Shown: positions 1-11,671, numbered from the stretch's first letter. The stretch is 64,000 bases of DNA from Macrothele yani (GCA_039090855.1 CM076997.1:162780709-162844708); one strand, 5' to 3'. Translations and numbers: made by a program. The notes: generated by a model from the sequence alone, not told the origin.

Positions 1-264
1 AATTTAAATTTTTTTAAAAACATTAGCATCTGAAGATCGATTCGGGGAATCCCTGTTGATTAGCCTCCATTGCTTATTATCACATTCGAAATATTATAAT
101 CATAACTCAGGATTTAGTGAGTCAGTAGGCCTCTCCATAAACCTTGTGTCATTTTGATCTTACATACCCACTGATATCCCGAGGAAAACTCTTACATTTC
201 GTTCTGGTCAGCAAGGAAAACTCTAACATTTTTACAAGATCTCGTAACGAAACGCAATTTGTAT

Positions 265-660
265 CATCCCCTTACATGAGAAGGTGTAGGAGTTTTTCTT
301 TATGGGATTATTCCGCGCATTGCACTTTGTTCAGCAGCACGAAAAGGTGTGGGAGTTTTCAGCGTTTTCCCTTTCGTTTTCCCAGCATGAGAAAGTGTGG
401 AAGTTTTCCGCTCTTTGCAGTTTGCTCAGCAGCACGAGAAAGAGTACGAGTCTTCCTGTGTGATAGTTTTCTGTGCTTTCGCACTTTCCTCAGCAGCACG
501 AGAAAGTGTGGTAGTATTCCAGAGTGGGAGTTTTCCGCCCTTTGCACTTTTCTCAGCAGCATTAGAAAGCGTAGGAGTCTTCCGGTGTGGGAGTTTTCCG
601 CGGTTTGCACTTAGCTCAGCAGCACGAAAAGGTGTGGGAGTTTTCCTGTGAGGGAGTTTT
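265..660. repeat. Degenerate tandem repeat, unit about 62 bp
   Basis: Six to seven imperfect units share a core like AGCAGCACGAGAAAGTGTGG followed by GGGAGTTTTCCGC and TTTGCACTT. The core recurs near 333, 428, 493, 555 and 615 with a spacing of about 62 bases. The open frames here on both strands follow from the repeat and are not genes. The GGGAGTTTTCC block resembles a Rel/NF-kB type site, but no gene lies nearby. Confidence 0.85.
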
Positions 661-2840
661 TCGCCACCCTATATATCTTTTGAGTTCGGTTTGATTCTGT
701 TCCACTCTGTACGGGTGATGTCCATTTCAACTTTTGATTATTCCTACCTTTAATGCTTTCACTACTGAGGGTATAATGAATATATTCTGAGGGTATATCC
801 AAAGGAAATTTAATTTCTTATGATGATATTCTCAGAACATTGACTTGAACCTCGGTTACACATCGAAAAAGAAATGTATGATATAAAATCGTTCCAGGCT
901 GAATAAAGAAATCTAAATAAAATGGCAAATTCACAAAAAAAAAAAAAAAAAAAAAATTGGCGCCGCACGAATCTAATAAAATGGCAAATTACGAATAAAA
1001 CTATAAATATATCCCTGAGCGAATAAGGTGCTGGATTCTGTACCATATATATAATTATCTCAATATACTGTCGGCAGACGTGCAAGTGGAATAATATATT
1101 CTTCAACGATATTCCAGATTCAATGCTGCTTGTCAGATATTATTTTGTTAGTAGAGTTCTGAATAATGCAAAGATATTCAATAAAATGGATTAAAAGAAG
1201 TTTTATTGAAAAAAACAAAGTCTAAATTGATTTGGTGAACAATGAAATAAATAGGCAACATTTATCAAAGAGATCTCAAGGCAAACAGAAAATAATCAAA
1301 GTCTGTTCCCTTTTTAAATGCGCTTTCTGATGTATTTTCATCCCGTGATCGACAAGGAGGAAATGACGCTTTTCCTTTCGAAAGTCTCCATCCTCTTATC
1401 ACACATGTTCTTGGTCTTTCTTTATATTTCTCTTTCTTTTCTGACACCGAAGAAAGTGGTCCTCGTAAGGGGGTGGGCAGGAAGGTCAAGCTGAGAGGTC
1501 GGAGAGGAAGAGTGGAGCAGTTTCCCTTTCCCTTGTCAGCAGGGGGAAAGCCATGACAAATGGTAGTGTTCCTTTCTCAATGACACTCTGTGGCAACCAT
1601 CAAACCCGGTGCCCAAAGTATGTGGTGCAGTTTATGTGATATCGATTGCAGCAACGACGGGGACTTGCGCCCGCTCCTTGATGGCGAACCATAAAAACCT
1701 TAAAAGTTCGCTGATGGACGAGGGGTTTCTGTGCCCAGAATGTGCGTGTACGCTTGTCTGCGTTCGGTGAGAAATGGGATCTACGGAGGCCGCTGAAGTG
1801 ATATGTACTGGAAAGCTCTCAGCGCCCAACCCGAAGAAAACCCGTAACAGCAAGTTTCATTAAGATATTATTGTAAGGAGCACCGAATACACGAAAACTG
1901 CAGGGCTTGCAGCAGCTGTCTCAATAACCCTGGAGTAGCTTTTAAAACTAGTGACAACATTTTAAGTAACTTTTGTAATTCAGGAAAGTTTTTAGAACAA
2001 ACTTCTTCGTGGAACGAGTAAAAATTGGGTTTTTACGTAAAATTACTTAACGCCGTAGCAGATTAATTGATTGAGCAACGGCGGCATTTTTGTGTTTTCC
2101 GTCGCCGAGAAAATATCTGAAAACCTAAACTGGCATACGAGATAAATGAGAAAATTATAATCTTCCACCAAGACATTCATACATGCCACATTTTGGAACC
2201 CTCTGGCAAAAAATATTATTTTTTCTGGTTATTTTTTGCTCTTCCCATGGAGCAAAAAGTTTGATTTCGTTCGATGACGCCTATACTGTTTTTGCGCAAT
2301 GGAAGTAAGATATCAGAGCACAAACCTTTCGGTCAGAACACAAAACGTATTGCAGTGTTGTAAAACGGGAAGTTATGACGCCATTTAAGGACTACAAATG
2401 TGACAAATAATTCACTATTGCAATTTAATATTTGCTCTTCTCATAGAAAAAAGATGTTAATTTTATTTAGTGCCGCTGGAACTATTGTTGGAAAAAGGGA
2501 GCGTCTCTCTGGAGTTGCCACGTATTTGGAATAATTTCTTCAAATAATGCTACGTTTCCTACTATGGTATCGCGTGTCCAACCAACGTGTCCTCGTTTCT
2601 TCGAATTATCACATTTCCGCCTTAAATATCCCCAAGTAATACACTCTGTATGATAATTTACGGAGTCATACTTGTACTTATACCAAAGGGGGGGCTACAT
2701 TGAACCAGCACTGCGACCTAATGTCTATTGTGCATCCCCAGCTCTAATCTCGAAAGAGACCAGATGCACGAGCAAAAGCAAGAATGCTCTTGACTGGTAC
2801 TAAAGAGAGATCATTTTGTCTCAATATGTGAGTACCAAAG
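661..2840. other. Intergenic, no gene seen
   Basis: No protein similarity or RNA gene is recognisable. A run of about 23 A (934-956) lies between two near copies of AATAAAATGGCAAATT (about 918 and 976), which looks like a retroposed poly(A) tail with a target duplication. A short stretch at 2329-2400 is a diverged copy of the sequence at 4329-4400, next to a Tc1-like remnant. Confidence 0.6.
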
Positions 2841-2843
2841 TGT

Positions 2844-3885
2844 TCAAGAATGAGTGCTGCAAAAAAAGTCACAGTCACAAAGAAAATGCAAGGAAGTCTC
2901 CTCTTCTAGATGGCATCCTCTACAAAGTGGATCCTCTTTCACCCCAATCAAATTAAGGTGCCTATTAAGACGACAGTGTCCTGTAAGTACACCAACAATC
3001 AGTCCCATATCTTTTTTTGGCAGTTTAAGGAGTTCCTTAGCCCTATGAGGCAAGGGTCCTTGATTAAGTTCATTTGCCTGCCTCTGACCCCTGAGAGTAT
3101 GACAGAGGTCAAGCTGCTTAGTCTTCATTAGCCTTTTAGTTAGTCCTCTGACCACACCAGAGGCGAGCCCTAATGCAGGCTCTGGTCCATAAAAAGCCTG
3201 CTCTTCCTCCTCTTTAACAAGAAGGTCAGCTTTCTCATTACCTACAAAATCCCCTATGTCCTGGCACCCAGAACAGTTGCACTTTGTTCCGGTTTGCCAG
3301 TTCAGTTAGGGTCTGGAGGCAGTTCCAAAAAATTTTGGATGAAATGCGGCACTGACAAAGTGCCAGTAAAGCCGCCTGGCTGTCTGAACAAATCTGGATA
3401 CGCACATTGTGATACTCTTTGATCAGACATTCTGAGGCCCATGCCAGAATAGCATACACCTCAGCTTAGAACACGATAGCATGCCTTCCAAGGCTTTGGC
3501 ATGAACCATTACCTCTGGGTAGCCAATACTCCCCTGCTCCAACCCCTACGTTTGTCCTGGAGTCGTCAGTAAACCAAACAACTTCACCGCTGCACGCACG
3601 GACAAATGAAGTTTCCCATTCACTGCGACTGGGAAAGTTCACACTGAATGCTTTATCGAAATGATATTTTACTAGCATGTTGTCGTTTCCCATTTTAAAG
3701 ATGGGCTCCTTACAAAAATACTTCGGAATAGGCTTGTTATGGCTGCCAACCCAAAACGAGGGTCTCCACATGCCATTGCAGCATAATCTATATGCCCCCA
3801 TAATGGCCTCACAGTCAATATGAAGGTGAAGTGGCAGAATATCAAGAAGCAATCCTAATGCAGCTGTTGGAGTAGTTGTCATTGC
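2844..3885 (-). pseudogene. Non-LTR retrotransposon remnant: RNase H domain and C-terminal zinc motif
   Basis: Read leftward, this is the 3' end of the polyprotein of a Jockey/R1-type LINE. The RNase H acidic residues are visible in order: WFTDDS, AEVYAI, CSDSQAALLAL, then FWVPGHRG. A C-terminal segment with LCRGC...H..C matches the cysteine/histidine motif found at the end of such proteins. The gene is dead: TAA replaces the residue before AEVYAI (about 3468-3470), and the frame shifts just after GHRG (about 3240), after which GNEKAD reads in another phase. The reverse transcriptase and 5' part are absent. The domain assignment is firm; the clade is not. Confidence 0.85.
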
Positions 3886-4147
3886 TCCTGATATAACTAT
3901 TCAATTCAGCCTTCTTGCACTGGATATATACTATGGTCACCAGACCTATCCCTATCGTCACTTACGGCTCAACGGTGTGGTGGCGCAGAGTTAATCTCTG
4001 CACGGTGCAGGCTGAACTTAACTTAGCAAGTTACAGAGTCATACACTCGGTAAGATGAACTATTCTATAGAGATTTGCGACTATTCATTTATCGTCTAGT
4101 CAAGTCACCGCGTTCAAATTGTTGAAACGTTCTTTTATCCAGTTTGC

Positions 4148-4272
4148 AGTAAGCTTCCTTGAAAAAGCCATCTGGTTGGTGTGCGAAAGCTTGGAAATTT
4201 TTATTTTTATTCTACGCCAAGAAATTCGGATTATTAGCATAGTTATAACATTTGGAGTATAGTTGGTGTAGA
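4148..4272. repeat. Dispersed repeat, copy 1
   Basis: About 120 bases starting CTTCCTTGAAAAAG and containing TTTTACGCCAAGAAAT-like and ACAGTTGGTG-like blocks match 8808-8930 in the same orientation. No coding potential; family unknown. Confidence 0.7.
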
Positions 4273-4346
4273 GTTCCTACTTATTAATTTACTACTTATT
4301 AATAGCAATATATCGGGTTACGTACTTTATGGTCAGAGCGTAAAAC

Positions 4347-4856
4347 TTATTGTAGTGTTGTAAAATAGAACTTTAAATCGTAATTATAAAAGACTACAGA
4401 TAAAGGATTACCCCATATTATCAAACATATTCGGACATCACATTGTTTTGGGACACATGGCTTTATTATCGCAACCAGTAGTTTGTCTGTCCACCTTTTT
4501 TTGTGCGACAGCGGTAACGCATCGAAGTATACTATCAAGCAATATCCTGTAGGTTTCGACAGTAATATCTCCCCATTCGTCTTGCAAAGCTGCTGCCAGA
4601 AGGAGAGCAAAAACAGTCGTTCTTGTCGATTTCGTATCCGTCGCTCCATTTCCTCCCATATGCGTTCTATGGTATTATGATCAGGTGATTCAGCAGACAA
4701 ATCTAACAATTCCACCTCATTTTTCAAGAAACTACTCCTCCACATGCCGTTCAGTGGAGCAGGAAGCTCGATCGTGTTGGAAGAAACAACGGTCATTTCC
4801 ATAATATTGCCACATTGTTGGTAGGGAAGAATTATCCTGATCATCATTGTACACAT
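4347..4856 (-). pseudogene. Tc1-like transposase, C-terminal fragment
   Basis: The leftward translation contains SAESPDHNTIERIWEEMERR, the region holding the third catalytic acid (the E of IER) of DD34E Tc1-type transposases. In a second phase follow an EEW-like helix and a stretch related to the usual end of these proteins (VETYRILLDSILRC). The two parts lie in different frames (shift near 4620-4660), and the first two catalytic aspartates are missing. This is a 3' fragment of a dead element. The bases around 4329-4400 resemble 2329-2400 and may be its terminal region. Confidence 0.82.
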
Positions 4857-4992
4857 AATAAAAATACCAACGTTTAGCTCAATCAGAGGCTTATTATACT
4901 TCGACTATAGTTTCGCAGAGAGCTTGGCTCAGTTTCATCAGGCCGAATGGAACGTAAACATTCAAATCATTATGACATCATCAGAATTCTGT

Positions 4993-5145
4993 CCCCCGGT
5001 GGAGCAGTGGTCTAAGCGATATGTTTTGATCATTCGTCCGAAAGGGTTTTGGATTCGAAACCCGCTGAGGCATGTATGCTGGGTTTGTCTTACGGCACTG
5101 CCTCTATCCCTTCCCAGGAACCAGTGACCCTAAATTTTGGAGAGT
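4993..5145 (+). repeat. tRNA-derived SINE, diverged and 3'-truncated copy
   Basis: It starts with CCGGTGGAGCAGTGGTCTAA (A-box region), has a damaged B box (GGATTCGAAACCC) and the body TTGTCTTACGGCACTG through AACCAGTGACCCTAAATTTT. The last part and the A-tail of the family are missing. Confidence 0.85.
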
Positions 5146-5149
5146 TGTT

Positions 5150-5257
5150 TCCACGCACTTGAAAGAAATGGAGTCGACGTCATGTCGTTGACAAGCCATG
5201 AAGTGTTTTGACATATGTGGAAAGCTTCTAATACATTTAGCTTGATAATAGAATATA
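5150..5257 (-). pseudogene. Penelope-like element remnant, part separated by a Tc1 insertion
   Basis: The leftward translation SIIKLNVLEAFHI matches IKFNILEVFHI of the related copy at 7090-7130. It continues the Penelope fragment at 6637-6840 across the Tc1-like element 5258-6636, so the two parts were once adjacent. Confidence 0.7.
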
Positions 5258-6636
5258 CACTGCTGGCCACCCAAAATGCAACACCAAGAAGGAAGCATCC
5301 GATTCGCCTGAAATTTGCAGCATGTGTCGCCCGCGAGAGGATATGCAAACGATTAGCATTGCAGGGCATATGCAAATCATGTGCGCCCGGCACGCCACTG
5401 AGAAGCACTGAAATAAGGGTGCACAGAAGACGGGGTTTAAGTAGTGGAAGTGTATTGTGCTGCCGGACCTATGCGTGGGAAGCTTCCTGATGCCTCGTCG
5501 CACAATAAGGCAGTCATTCCAGCACGCTTCGGAGTTCGACAGAGGACAAATAGTGGCTTATCGGCGCCCGTGTGGAACGACATCCAGCCACAGTGAGGCG
5601 AGTATGGATTCGGTGGGTGCAGAAGTGACTGACGGACCGACGTGAGCGACTGCCGCAGCCGCGGCACACCACCGAACGAGAGGACCGGCATGTCGTGCGT
5701 CCGGCATTGACGGCTTGCAACGCCACATCACGAACGTTAGCGCAGGAATTAAGGTGTGTTGCGCAACAACCTGTGTCAGCACGTACCGTTCGACGTCGTC
5801 CGCAGGACCGGGGACTTGTCGCACGGCGCCCATTTCTCCGATTACCATTGACGTTACACCACTGGTGAGTGCAGCGGCAGTGGGCCCTTGAACGCCACAC
5901 CTGGACTACGGAATGGCACGGCATTGTCTTTTGCAACGAATCCCGCTTCTGCCTGTAGCACCACGATTGTCGGATCCGCGTGTGGCGGCACCGCGACGAG
6001 TGACCGTATGACGCCTGCATTATGCAACGCCATACCGGTCCGTCGCCTGGCGTTATGGTTTGGTGCGCAATTGAATATGACACCCGCACCCCTCTGGTAC
6101 GCATCGCCGGTACACTCAACAGCCACTGCACCATCTCCGACGTTTTGGAGCCTGTATTCCTCCCTTACTTGCAGGACCTGACAGCGGCCACGTTTTAGCA
6201 GGACGATGCGCGCCCGTACGTGGCACGCATCGTGCAACAAATCTTCACCGCCCACCAGGTGTCACTGCGGCCGTTGCCCACCTGTTCTCCCAATAAGTCG
6301 CCCATCGAACACGTCTGGTCGCTGATCGGCAACCGAGTGGCCCGGCAAGCACCACCCGCGGCTACGCCTGATGAACTGTGGCAACGGGTGGAGCAGCCAG
6401 GACCGACATACCCCAAGCCCACATCCAAATCTTCTTTCGTTCGATTCCGCAGCGTGTAGCGGCCGTTATTGCCAGCCATGGGGGCCACACGAACTATTGA
6501 TGCCTGCGTGTCCCGCAAGTCGCACGGGCCTGTAAGATCAATTGTTTCATCTTTGTATCTGTTTTTATGTGTCCAGTAAAACTGGTTTTGCTATCTCGTG
6601 TCCTTCTTGGTGTTGCATTTTGGGTGGCCAGCAGTG
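5258..6636 (+). mobile_element. Tc1-like DNA transposon, 1379 bp, with TIRs and TA duplication
   Basis: The ends are inverted copies: CACTGCTGGCCACCCAAAAT at the left and its complement at the right, continuing through TGCAACACCAAGAAGGA. TA flanks both ends (5256-5257 and 6637-6638), the Tc1/mariner target duplication. Inside is one rightward, broken transposase gene. The element sits in a Penelope-like remnant, so it is younger than that element. The terminal repeats are much better preserved than the coding part. Confidence 0.93.
5490..6500 (+). pseudogene. Tc1-like transposase, multiply frameshifted
   Basis: The gene should begin at ATG 5490 (MPRRTIRQSFQHASEFDRGQ), the DNA-binding N-terminus of this transposase type, and end near 6498 after a Gly-Gly-x-Thr-x-Tyr ending. 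The best preserved part is near the C-terminus: ARIVQQ then SPIEHVWSLIG, which carries the third catalytic acid (E). Upstream, related stretches are spread over all three frames, with several stops in between, so no full protein can be made. Activity would have been cut-and-paste transposition into TA sites in the nucleus. Confidence 0.85.
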
Positions 6637-6840
6637 TAGTTTATCAATGAGGGTGGCATTTCCAAACAGAAATTTATGGTTATTTTCGTGAAAGTGTTGG
6701 GCAATAGACGACTTCTTCAGTTCATAGTTCTGTACGTAGTGCATGTGTTTCTTCACACAGAAACGTAAAGCCTTGCGGTTCAGTCATATATATGAAAGTC
6801 CCCATTCACAAGGTATCTGATAAATTCCCTAGGAATTTAT
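6637..6840 (-). pseudogene. Penelope-like element remnant, GIY-YIG endonuclease region
   Basis: Read leftward: GIYQIPCEWGLSYI, then KKHMHYVQNYELKKSSIAQH and NNHKFLFGNATLIDKL. This pattern (GIY...SYI, basic segment with H, K-S-x-I-A-x-H, a further N/H) fits the GIY-YIG endonuclease domain of Penelope-like retroelements. Stops occur in the frame (for example after SYI). The frame is cut at IDKL by the Tc1-like element and continues at 5150-5257. Confidence 0.75.
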
Positions 6841-6969
6841 GTCTTTGACGTAGTCTTTTGATCAGTAAAAATTTATCTTGTTGATGGGTTTGAAAATAAC
6901 TTTGAAATTAAAACTCTTGATAATTTTTGAAATTCCGAAGCAAATCTGAGGAGCAAATGGAATAGCCGC

Positions 6970-7135
6970 CCAATTGTGAAGGAACTCATGAACAACGTAC
7001 AGAACTATGAACTGAAGAGGTCATTATAGCCCAACACTGCCACGAAAACAATTATAAATTTTTGTTTAGAAACGTTTCGCTTACTGATAAACCCGATTCG
7101 ACTATCAAGTTTAATATATTAGAAGTTTTCCACAT
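6970..7135 (+). pseudogene. Second Penelope-like GIY-YIG fragment, opposite strand
   Basis: Rightward translation gives VQNYELKRS, then after a frameshift IAQHCHENNYKFLF and IKFNILEVFHIQ, clearly related to the leftward fragment at 6637-6840 and 5150-5257. The two fragments point away from each other. The copy is frameshifted and short. Confidence 0.72.
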
Positions 7136-7249
7136 ACAGTATGTGCATCCCCATTCACAGCACAGTTTCCTGCACAACGGTTTTTTGTATTTATGCAAAT
7201 ATTTTGTAGCGTCCGAATGCTTTTGATGATATAGTATATATCTCATTTC

Positions 7250-8230
7250 TTTCTCCCTGCTCCCCTTCCATTTCCTTTTTTTCTTTTTGATTTACAGAGA
7301 GACTAATTTCATTGTATCTTGTACTTAAATAAAATAAAAAAACGTTCCTGCTCTTTTAAAAAAAATCGGGAAAAATCGACTCAGTATTTCAGGAAAATCT
7401 TTCTGTCGTTCTTAGTAAAGGTGGTACATCGTAAAATGTGCGTGTTTTTTTATTATTATTATATTTCTTTTACTGCTAACTAAATAGCTGGTACTTCGTG
7501 AACTACTTTTTTTCTCACACTGGACATATGAAATGGAGTTTAAACCCGTGTCTCACGAATGGCATTGAAAAACACCCTCCTGTTCTAAATGATTAATCAA
7601 AACAGAAAAAGTATTTAGTTTTATTTGATGGAACTTTAAACTACAGGAAATTAAAAAAAAATCCATTACATATTTATCTTATTTTCGATTTCGGATGTAA
7701 TTAAAATGAGAGAAAAGTAAGGTAGGCAAATGTGATATTTCGCCAGTGCAGAGAAATGGGTATGGGGGTCATCTTCCCCTATGGCGAGCGGTTCCGACCC
7801 CACTGATTTTATGTTTGAAAAGCAATACGAATCTTTATATACGTAATTATAAAATATGTTGAATCCTAAATTTTGATACGAAACTAGGTGATCGTCATTC
7901 AATAATCACAGGGAAAAATAAGGTGTGTAGAATAATTTTAAATAACCAGGTCTTCTTTTTGCTTGTGATGTCCAAATGTGAAAGTGTGTTTCATGAAAAT
8001 TACAACAATAAAAAAAGTATACTGGTTGAGGCAGGGATTCAGCATTTAAAACAGACAAGTGCTTTATTCACTGCGCCACCAAAGAGGGGACAAACGTTCA
8101 GACTTATGAAATTATGTTGTTTGTGAATAGCAAATCTTTCCAAAACTGTTTCTTCGATTAACGAGAGACATTTTTTAATCTATGTATCAAATTTAAGATG
8201 ATACTATGAATTATCTTTGGTGATGGGGGG
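7250..8230. other. Intergenic, no gene seen
   Basis: AT-rich sequence with short A and T runs. Open frames are short and show no recognisable domain. Confidence 0.6.
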
Positions 8231-8239
8231 AGGGATGGC

Positions 8240-8345
8240 CAGTGTTAACGACCACCTTGCGCAACTCAGTAGGGGCAACAAACAGTAACCCGTTCCTAAT
8301 TTCAGGCATCTGGTTCCTGGGAAGTGGACAGTACAGTAAGTAAAG
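8240..8345 (-). repeat. Old SINE fragment
   Basis: TTAACGACCACCTTGCGCAACTC and CATCTGGTTCCTGGGAAG resemble the 3' half of the tRNA-derived SINE on the minus strand. The copy is strongly diverged and the tRNA-like head is not recognisable. Confidence 0.6.
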
Positions 8346-8474
8346 CCCACGAACCATGTTTCATGCTGGACTAGGGCATCACTCGGACAAACAATCACAC
8401 CCCGTACTTAGACCAATGGAAAGGTTACTATAACTTCAGTCATTCGCAGTCAAATTTTAAATTTAGGCTATTCC

Positions 8475-8705
8475 TTTTTTTTTTTTTTTTTTTTTTGATT
8501 GGGGGTTTAACGACCACCGTGAGCAACTCAAAGGGCTATAAGCAGTCGCCCTTCCCTAAGCTAGGGTCACTGGTTCCAGGGATGGGAGAGAACCAGTGCC
8601 GTAAGACAAACACAACATCCATGCCACACCGGGATTCGAACCCGGACCCCGTTCGAACGAATGATCAGAGGCCATCGCTTAGACCACTGCGCCACCGGGG
8701 CGGCC
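8475..8705 (-). repeat. tRNA-derived SINE, full length
   Basis: On the minus strand: head CCGCCCCGGTGGCGCAGTGG (A box), intact B box GGTTCGAATCC, family body, and an A-tail seen here as T 8475-8496. GGCTATT flanks both sides (just before the T-run and after the head), a likely target-site duplication. Confidence 0.93.
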
Positions 8706-8807
8706 GGCTATTTCTTCAGGTTCGCGCATTATCCGTTAAGCCTGGAAAAGTTTCTATACAAAATAAAACAACAAAGCAAGGAAGAAATTCGTTGTTTGTT
8801 GTCTACC

Positions 8808-8930
8808 TTCCTTGAAAAAGACATTTGGTTGATGTGCGAGAGCTTGGGAACTTTGATTTCTATTTTACGCCAAGAAATGTCGTATCACTAGTCTAGTTAT
8901 ACTGTTAAAGTACAGTTGGTGCATTGTCCT
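8808..8930. repeat. Dispersed repeat, copy 2
   Basis: Same-orientation match to 4148-4272, beginning CTTCCTTGAAAAAG and containing TTTTACGCCAAGAAAT. It lies about 100 bases past a SINE. Confidence 0.7.
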
Positions 8931-9007
8931 TTGTTATTAATTAATTAAAGAAAGGAAAGAAAAATATTAACTTCAGCTCACAGACGATTAGTTTGTCCCA
9001 AAGCTCA

Positions 9008-9365
9008 CAGGACGTAAACTGTTGATCAGTGGAAGGCTGTCATATGATCTGATGAACGTGAACTGTTGATCAGCGGAAGGCTGTCATGTGATCTGATGAA
9101 CGTGAATTCTTGATCAGTGGAAGGCTCTCATATGATCTGATAAGCGTGAGCTCACAGGACGTGAACTGTTGATCAGTGGAAGGCTGTCATTTGATCTGAT
9201 GAGCGTGAGCTCACAGGACGTGAACTGTTGATAATTGGAAGACTGTCATGTGATCTGATGACAATGAACTGGTGAACAGTGGAAGGCTGTTATATGATCT
9301 GATGAACGTGAACTCACAGGACGTGAACTGTTGATCAGTAGGAGGCTCATATGATCTGATGAATC
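9008..9365. repeat. Minisatellite with two unit lengths
   Basis: About seven units built on GAACTGTTGATCAGTGGAAG and GCTGTCATATGATCTGATGA. Some units carry an extra GCTCACAGGACGT block, so unit length alternates between about 45 and 60 bases. No coding meaning seen. Confidence 0.88.
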
Positions 9366-10520
9366 CAAATTTATCTTATACTCAAACGACGCAAGGCGTA
9401 GGTTCAACAGCAGAAATGGAAACGGGTCACGGGTCAGCTTGTCAACGGGTGAGGCCATATTGTTCCTGAACCGATTCCGACCCAGTTTTATTTTTGAAAA
9501 GAAATATTTCAAAGAGAAATGCGTACTATGGAATTTCGGACTCGATGCTGGTGCCAGCGAAGTGCAGGATGTTTTGTCATATAAAAATATCACCGTCACT
9601 TTCTGAAAGCAAAGATTTCCACCTGACCGATGATACCATATCTTAAAAAGATACTTCCTTTGCTTTTGTTTTCAGTACGATTGTCCGTAGCAAGATATAG
9701 GTAAACGCCTATCACCTGCTTTTCTGGTGATTCACTCTTTCACACCCCGCGTGTCACATTGTAAGACTGGGAGTTACTTGTCACATCGCATCGTTTGCAT
9801 TGAGCATTCAGATGTTTTCGTTTGGCGTCCTAACATCCCGTTCGAATTGCATGTCGTGTCTGAATTAATGCTTTATTTGTTAATATGGAATAATTTAATA
9901 TTAAGGAGATTGAAAAAGACGTCGAGGCCAACAAATACGTACTTGTTGAAAACAAAAATAGGAAGAATGAATGTTGGAAGTTGTTTCTTCTCATTAAGAA
10001 ACCAGTGTGTGTTTTACAGCAACACCAATTTTCACAACATTGTGAGGAGTTGAAAGTTTCTAAAATGTGAATGATGGTTTCGTGGGCTCCCCTTTCCTTC
10101 TGAGAGACTGTCGAAATCAACATTCAGATTTGGTAACTCTGAACTCATCAGAAGCTGGTGAAAATTGGTGCTGCTGTGAAACACATTCTGAAGATCGATA
10201 GGTGATCAAGAAAATAGCGAAAAGCTGAAATTAAACGTACAACAGGTTAGGTAATTAAAAATGTTTTGACTGTAGTACCATCAAAGTTAAGTGGAACAGC
10301 CTTAACATTACTGCAGAGGGACTTTTTAGCACTCTTAGATGTGTTTGAAAGTATGTGTAAAATAGTTATGTTATTTGAAGAACGACAGGTTCAACAGTTT
10401 CTGTAAGTAAGTGAGTAAATTATACTTTTCCGTAATACATTTACATGATTTTTACATAATCTACGACCATATAGCATACGATACCCACTGCTGAGAGAAT
10501 TTTTAAACCCCTTGTATGTA
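9366..10520. other. Intergenic, no gene seen
   Basis: Unremarkable AT-rich sequence. Open frames at 9727-10053 (+) and 9830-10123 (-) overlap each other and show no domain. No RNA gene was recognised. Confidence 0.55.
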
Positions 10521-10524
10521 TATA

Positions 10525-11640
10525 CACTGAAGTGCCAGAAAAACTGGGACACCAGTCTAATACTTAGTAGGTCCTCCACGGGAGCGCAGGACTGCAGACA
10601 TACGACTGGGCATGGACTCAACTAGCTTCTGGAAATATGCTGTAGGCAATGCACACCATACTTCCTGCAGAGCTTTCCACAATTCGAGTGTATTCTGGGG
10701 TCTCGGATTAATGCGTCCGATAGCGCGTTGAATGGCATCCCAAATGTGTTCTATCACGTTCAGACTTCGGGACTATGGTGGGAATGGCAACACCCCAAAC
10801 TCAGATGAATGCTCCTCTAAATATAATGTTGAGTCTCGACACTTGTGTGGAGGTGCATTGTCCTGTTGGAACAGGCCCAACCCATCAGCATTAATGCAGG
10901 ACCTGAACGGGTGTACCTCGTCAGACACGATGCGCACAGAGCGTTGGCCAGTCACAGACGTTTGTAGACGTACCAGCGGTCCCAGTGAAGTCCAGCTAAA
11001 CACACCCCATACCATAACGGACCTCGCACCAGCCGGTACAGTTCCCTGTGGACAGGCGGGATCCATGGCTTCATGGGGATTGCGCCACGCACGAATCCTT
11101 CCATCTGCCCGATACATTTGGAAACGCGACTCGTCAAACCAGGCAACTTGTTTCCAGTCATCAAATGTCCAATGGCGCTGAAGCCGTGCCCAAGCGAGGC
11201 GCATAGCTTTATGTCGTGCACCCATGAAAGGGACTCGAATTGAGCGTCGGCTCCCAAATCCCATATCGTACGGGTACGTTGCACAGTCCAGACGCTGATG
11301 CATGTTGAGGCCCCAGCTTTGAATTCCGATGATACCTGCGAGAGTGTTGCACGCCTATCGCGTGAAACGATTCTTGACAGCCGACGATGATCACGTTCAC
11401 CCAATGTCTTTTTACGGTCGTACTGTTTTCGTAGGTTGGAGGTTTTGCCGGAATTCTTGTAGTCACGGTACACCCTAGCAATGGTCGTCACTGAAAATCC
11501 GAACTTCGTTTCTACATCCGAAATACTATGGCCCATCTCACGAGTGCCAATTATGACACCGCATTGAAAACCGCTTAAATCGTTATTACTTGTCATTCTC
11601 ATGCCGAAAACAGCTCTGACAGCTGGCAAGGATGTCTATC
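10525..11640 (-). mobile_element. Tc1-like transposon with one end lost, carrying a transposase pseudogene
   Basis: The leftward coding region has an N-terminal paired-like DNA-binding part (11629 down to about 11290), then catalytic motifs WFDESRF, FQQDNAPPH and VIEHIWDAIQR (DD34E), and ends RGGPTKY near 10557. Breaks: a frameshift near 11275-11300 and an in-frame TAG at about 10770 where a residue before SRSLN should be. The left end starts near 10525 with CACTGAAGTGCCAGAAAAAC. No inverted copy of it is visible at the right, where an (AT)n stretch and a LINE begin at about 11640, so the right terminus was lost. Confidence 0.9.
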
Positions 11641-11671
11641 GCAATATATATTTAAATATATATATATATAT

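Noticed and set aside
144..614. 156-codon ORF in the first kilobase
   Set aside because: It arises from the 62-bp repeat; serine/phenylalanine-rich text repeats with the unit.
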